This document shows, piece after piece, positions 61,520-64,000 of a stretch of DNA of 64,000 nt. The DNA comes from Mucilaginibacter pineti. Lineage in GTDB: Bacteria > Bacteroidota > Bacteroidia > Sphingobacteriales > Sphingobacteriaceae. The position numbers were made by a program, and so were the translations under genes. Positions within the stretch are counted from its first letter, which is position 1, and each line of letters starts with the position of its first letter. The notes under the pieces were generated by a model that had not been told where the DNA came from, ran no database searches, and saw nothing but the letters and a program-made list of their open reading frames with translations. The stretch spans positions 62,001 to 126,000 of the forward strand of contig NZ_FNAI01000004.1 in the NCBI RefSeq assembly GCF_900101875.1. Direction: 5' to 3'.

Positions 61520-62170
61520 TTAAGCGTTTTTAACTAAAATTGATTCCATAACGTTTGCAGCATCTTCGCACATATCGGTAGCGGTTTCAAGTGCGGCAAG
61601 TATTTCTTTATATTTTATAAGGCGGATAGCATCTTTCTCGTAAAGGAACAAGTCGGCAACGGCGCGGTCAAATACATAATCGGCCTGGTTTTCAACGCTG
61701 TTTATCCTGATGCATGAATCGGCAATGTTACGTACGTTACGCAAGTCCTTCAACTCGCGAACCGCTTTCTCCAGGTCGATGCTTGCCTGTAATATCAGGT
61801 CAGACAGTTTGCGGATGTGCTCATTAAAATCATCAATTTTATAAAGGCTCATGCGGTTGGCAGCGCCTTGTATATAATCGGCCACATCATCAATAGCTGT
61901 AGCTAAAGCATGTATATCTTCACGATCAAATGGAGTGATAAAGTTTTTACCAAGTTCCAGGTATATCTGATGAGTAAGCTCATCGCCTTTGTTCTCCAAT
62001 TTATCAATCTGCTTAAACAGCTCCTCGCGGGTACCTGGGTTATTGGAGTTAACAGCTTCAACCAATACAGTAGCCATGGTAACTACATTGCTGGCGGCCT
62101 GCTCAAATAAAGGAAAAAATATTTTTTTGTCCTTTGGTACAAAATACTGGAAGATACTGTTTAATGACAT
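61520..62170 (-). CDS. DUF47-family (PhoU-like) Pit accessory protein
   Basis: A 216-residue all-helical cytoplasmic protein. Blocks FFPLFEQAASNVVTMATVLVEAV, ITPFDREDIHALATAIDDVADYI and ALETATDMCEDAANVMESILVK match the family that regulates Pit transporters. It lies directly upstream of pit and downstream of a PhoR-like kinase. So phosphate uptake and sensing genes are grouped here. Confidence 0.94.
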   Translation of the reverse strand: MSLNSIFQYFVPKDKKIFFPLFEQAASNVVTMATVLVEAVNSNNPGTREELFKQIDKLENKGDELTHQIYLELGKNFITPFDREDIHALATAIDDVADYIQGAANRMSLYKIDDFNEHIRKLSDLILQASIDLEKAVRELKDLRNVRNIADSCIRINSVENQADYVFDRAVADLFLYEKDAIRLIKYKEILAALETATDMCEDAANVMESILVKNA

Positions 62171-62217
62171 AATGCTTTAAATTGCGGTAAAGGTACGGTT
62201 GCTATGTTAAATTAATG

Positions 62218-63282
62218 TTAACTTTTTAACACTGGTATGTGAGGGAAAGGTAAATTTTGTTTCGCCAGTTCTACAGTAAAGCCAAAGGTTGAGCCAAGCC
62301 CCTCGGTACTGCGCACATTTATGGTTTGTTGGTGTGCTTCAATAATGTGTTTTACAATGGCCAGCCCCAAGCCCGAACCGCCTATTTGCCTTGAACGGCT
62401 GGTATCTGTACGGTAAAAACGCTCAAACAGGCGGGGTAAAAACTTCTCTTCAATCCCTATGCCATCGTCGGTAACTTCAACCAAAACCTGGTCGTGCAGT
62501 ACAAAAATGCTTACGGAGGTGTTGCCCTCCTCTTTCCCGTATTTAAAGGAATTGTCGATAAGGTTCACCAACACCTGGCGTATCTTTTCGCGATCGGCGT
62601 ATACAATGATGCCGTCGTCATATTTTTGTTTAAATACCAGCTTGATCTTGTATTGTTTACCCTTGATCTCCAGTGATTCAAACACCTCTTTTATCAGGTC
62701 GTTGATCTTGAATTTGGTGTAATTGATAGGAATTTCGCCCGATTCGAGTTTTGAAATCTCATCCAGATCTTTTATCAGATAACTAAGACGATCCACATTT
62801 TTAGAGGCTTTATCTAAAAACTGGCGGGCAAGTTCGCGGTCGTCAAAGTCATCATCCTGCAGGGCTTCAATATAGCCTTGTATGGCAAAAAGGGGGGTTT
62901 TAAACTCGTGGGATATGTTGGACAAAAAATCGCGGCGAAATTTTTCCTGCTTGCGCAATTCATCTATTTCACTTTTCTTTTGTTTGGCCCACTCCTTTAC
63001 TTCCTGTTCAACATCATCAATGGGGTTGGCGCTTACGTGTTCGCCCAGGGCATCGCGCAGATCGCGGCCCAGTTTTAAATTATGAATAAGCTTATAGATA
63101 AGCTTAATACGCGAGTAAATGTACTTTTCAATGAGGTAATAAAAAACAATGTAGCTTACAACCAGAGTGGCCGTAAACGTTATCATAACATCGTACCACT
63201 TGTGCTGAAAATAGAAGTTAACGGCCGATAGCGTTAATGCAACGCCTACGGCAGTAATTAAAACAAGTACCCGCAAATTCAT
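62218..63282 (-). CDS. PhoR-like sensor histidine kinase
   Basis: A 354-residue kinase with two N-terminal membrane helices (about residues 4-22 and 32-52) and almost no periplasmic loop. A short cytoplasmic linker is followed by the H-box FLSNISHEFKTPLFAIQGY (His125), N-box LIDNSFKYGKEEG, and G-boxes DDGIGIEEKFLPRLFERFYR and GSGLGLAIVKHI. The layout and the neighbouring Pit/DUF47 genes suggest phosphate sensing. No response regulator is adjacent. Confidence 0.88.
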   Translation of the reverse strand: MNLRVLVLITAVGVALTLSAVNFYFQHKWYDVMITFTATLVVSYIVFYYLIEKYIYSRIKLIYKLIHNLKLGRDLRDALGEHVSANPIDDVEQEVKEWAKQKKSEIDELRKQEKFRRDFLSNISHEFKTPLFAIQGYIEALQDDDFDDRELARQFLDKASKNVDRLSYLIKDLDEISKLESGEIPINYTKFKINDLIKEVFESLEIKGKQYKIKLVFKQKYDDGIIVYADREKIRQVLVNLIDNSFKYGKEEGNTSVSIFVLHDQVLVEVTDDGIGIEEKFLPRLFERFYRTDTSRSRQIGGSGLGLAIVKHIIEAHQQTINVRSTEGLGSTFGFTVELAKQNLPFPHIPVLKS

Positions 63283-63412
63283 AATCGTAAAGTTACAATT
63301 TACCTGCGACTAACTGCCTGTTGCACACGCCAAAACATGTTAAATTAATGTTATCAATTTACACCCCTTAATATTAGCGGATAAAATCAACCCCGAGCGG
63401 GAGAGAAAGCTG

Positions 63413-63949
63413 CTACTTGCTTACCTCGGTATTAATGTTAACAGTGGCTTCGTTTGATAGCACCATGCTTTTACCTCCTATCCCAAAATCCGACCGTAAT
63501 ATTTTAAAGCTACTGTTAAATACTCCGGCATTATCGGTTTCGGTGTAGGTAAAGGGCACTTCAATAACCTTGGTTTTATCCTTAATGGTTACGCTGAAAT
63601 CGCCTGTATAATTGTTGCCGCTTTTATGTTTAAACGATACCGATTTAAAGGTGATCTTAGGGTATTTGGCCACATCAAAATAATCCTCGTTTTTCAGGTG
63701 ATCATCGCGCATGGTATTATCAGAGTTAACGGTGGCCGTTTCAACAGATGCTTCGATAGTGCTTGTGGCCAGATCGGTAGGTTTAAATTGTATGCTTGCC
63801 TGTAAACCGCTAAAATTGCCGCTGGTGTTAATACCCAGGTTTTTTATTTTAAAGGTAACAGTTGATTTTGTAACGGTTGATTTTACCTGCGCAAAGCTGG
63901 TGCCTGCTAAAACGGTAAACATTAGGGCGATATATATTTTCCTGATCAT
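63413..63949 (-). CDS. YceI-family exported protein
   Basis: A 178-residue protein with a signal peptide (cut near GTSFAQ) and a YceI lipocalin-like barrel. It has the block VTFKIKNLGINTSGNFSGL at the start and SSFKILRSDFGIGGKSMVLSNEATVNINTEV at the end. Members bind isoprenoid chains such as polyprenyl or quinone precursors. It is monocistronic here. The final 50 bp of the window holds nothing else I can identify. Confidence 0.93.
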   Translation of the reverse strand: MIRKIYIALMFTVLAGTSFAQVKSTVTKSTVTFKIKNLGINTSGNFSGLQASIQFKPTDLATSTIEASVETATVNSDNTMRDDHLKNEDYFDVAKYPKITFKSVSFKHKSGNNYTGDFSVTIKDKTKVIEVPFTYTETDNAGVFNSSFKILRSDFGIGGKSMVLSNEATVNINTEVSK

Positions 63950-64000
63950 TTGTGTAAGTAACGTAGTTTTTTGAATTTAATGATTTGGGCGATAATTTTT

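Overview
The window looks like chromosomal DNA from a member of the Bacteroidota, most probably a Sphingobacteriaceae bacterium close to Mucilaginibacter or Pedobacter. The reasons are: a secreted protein with a type IX secretion (T9SS) sorting tail; a PorX-type regulator; a SusC/SusD pair with FecR-type signalling; a fused LpxC-FabZ; recurrent TAnnTTTG promoter elements close to start codons; and no Shine-Dalgarno pattern. The genus is an inference. I see no rRNA or tRNA gene, insertion sequence, prophage or CRISPR array.

Layout. 1-6032: an FKBP lipoprotein, then a large T9SS cargo protein overlapping an FN3-like lipoprotein. 6042-12679: the threonine operon on the minus strand (leader peptide, attenuator, thrA, thrB, thrC), followed by two paralogous small lipoproteins and a HAD phosphatase. 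12824-17337: rsgA, then a minus-strand unit of an unknown 161-residue protein, a 7TM-like protein, a NarL-type histidine kinase and its regulator. 17588-22987: a SAM-I riboswitch, metH, a four-helix-bundle (S23/Avd-like) gene and metF. 23459-27840: BI-1-like and YihY membrane proteins, a D-Ala-D-Ala dipeptidase, alanine dehydrogenase and tsaE. 28086-31144: a TonB-dependent receptor and a His/Cys-rich exported protein behind clustered palindromes that suggest metal control. 31157-37241: a PKD lipoprotein, cyclophilin, exonuclease III, an AT-rich acyltransferase, EF-P and a small ABC pair. 37256-42685: an ABC ATPase, lpxA, lpxC-fabZ, lpxD and an HD hydrolase (lipid A block). 42953-46211: porX and hisS. 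46377-51604: an ECF sigma factor, ArsR plus SRPBCC, a TlpA-like protein and an OmpR-type two-component pair. 51739-59540: FecR, SusC, SusD and a NagX-like acyltransferase. 59719-63949: a DUF4197 lipoprotein, a Pit phosphate transporter with its DUF47 partner, a PhoR-like kinase and YceI.

The most unusual signal lies between the genes. At least eight intergenic loci hold hairpins or bracketing arms built from a short word repeated with small changes. The word differs from locus to locus, but the two arms at one locus share it in inverted form. Nearly all lie between co-directional genes. At one locus the arms bracket the four-helix-bundle gene, the same layout as a 23S rRNA intervening sequence. 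Four more conventional dispersed repeat families are also present. Regulatory RNA is prominent: a Thr/Ile-rich attenuator ahead of thrA and a SAM-I aptamer ahead of metH. At several genes the promoter -7 element sits directly against the ATG, which suggests leaderless transcripts.
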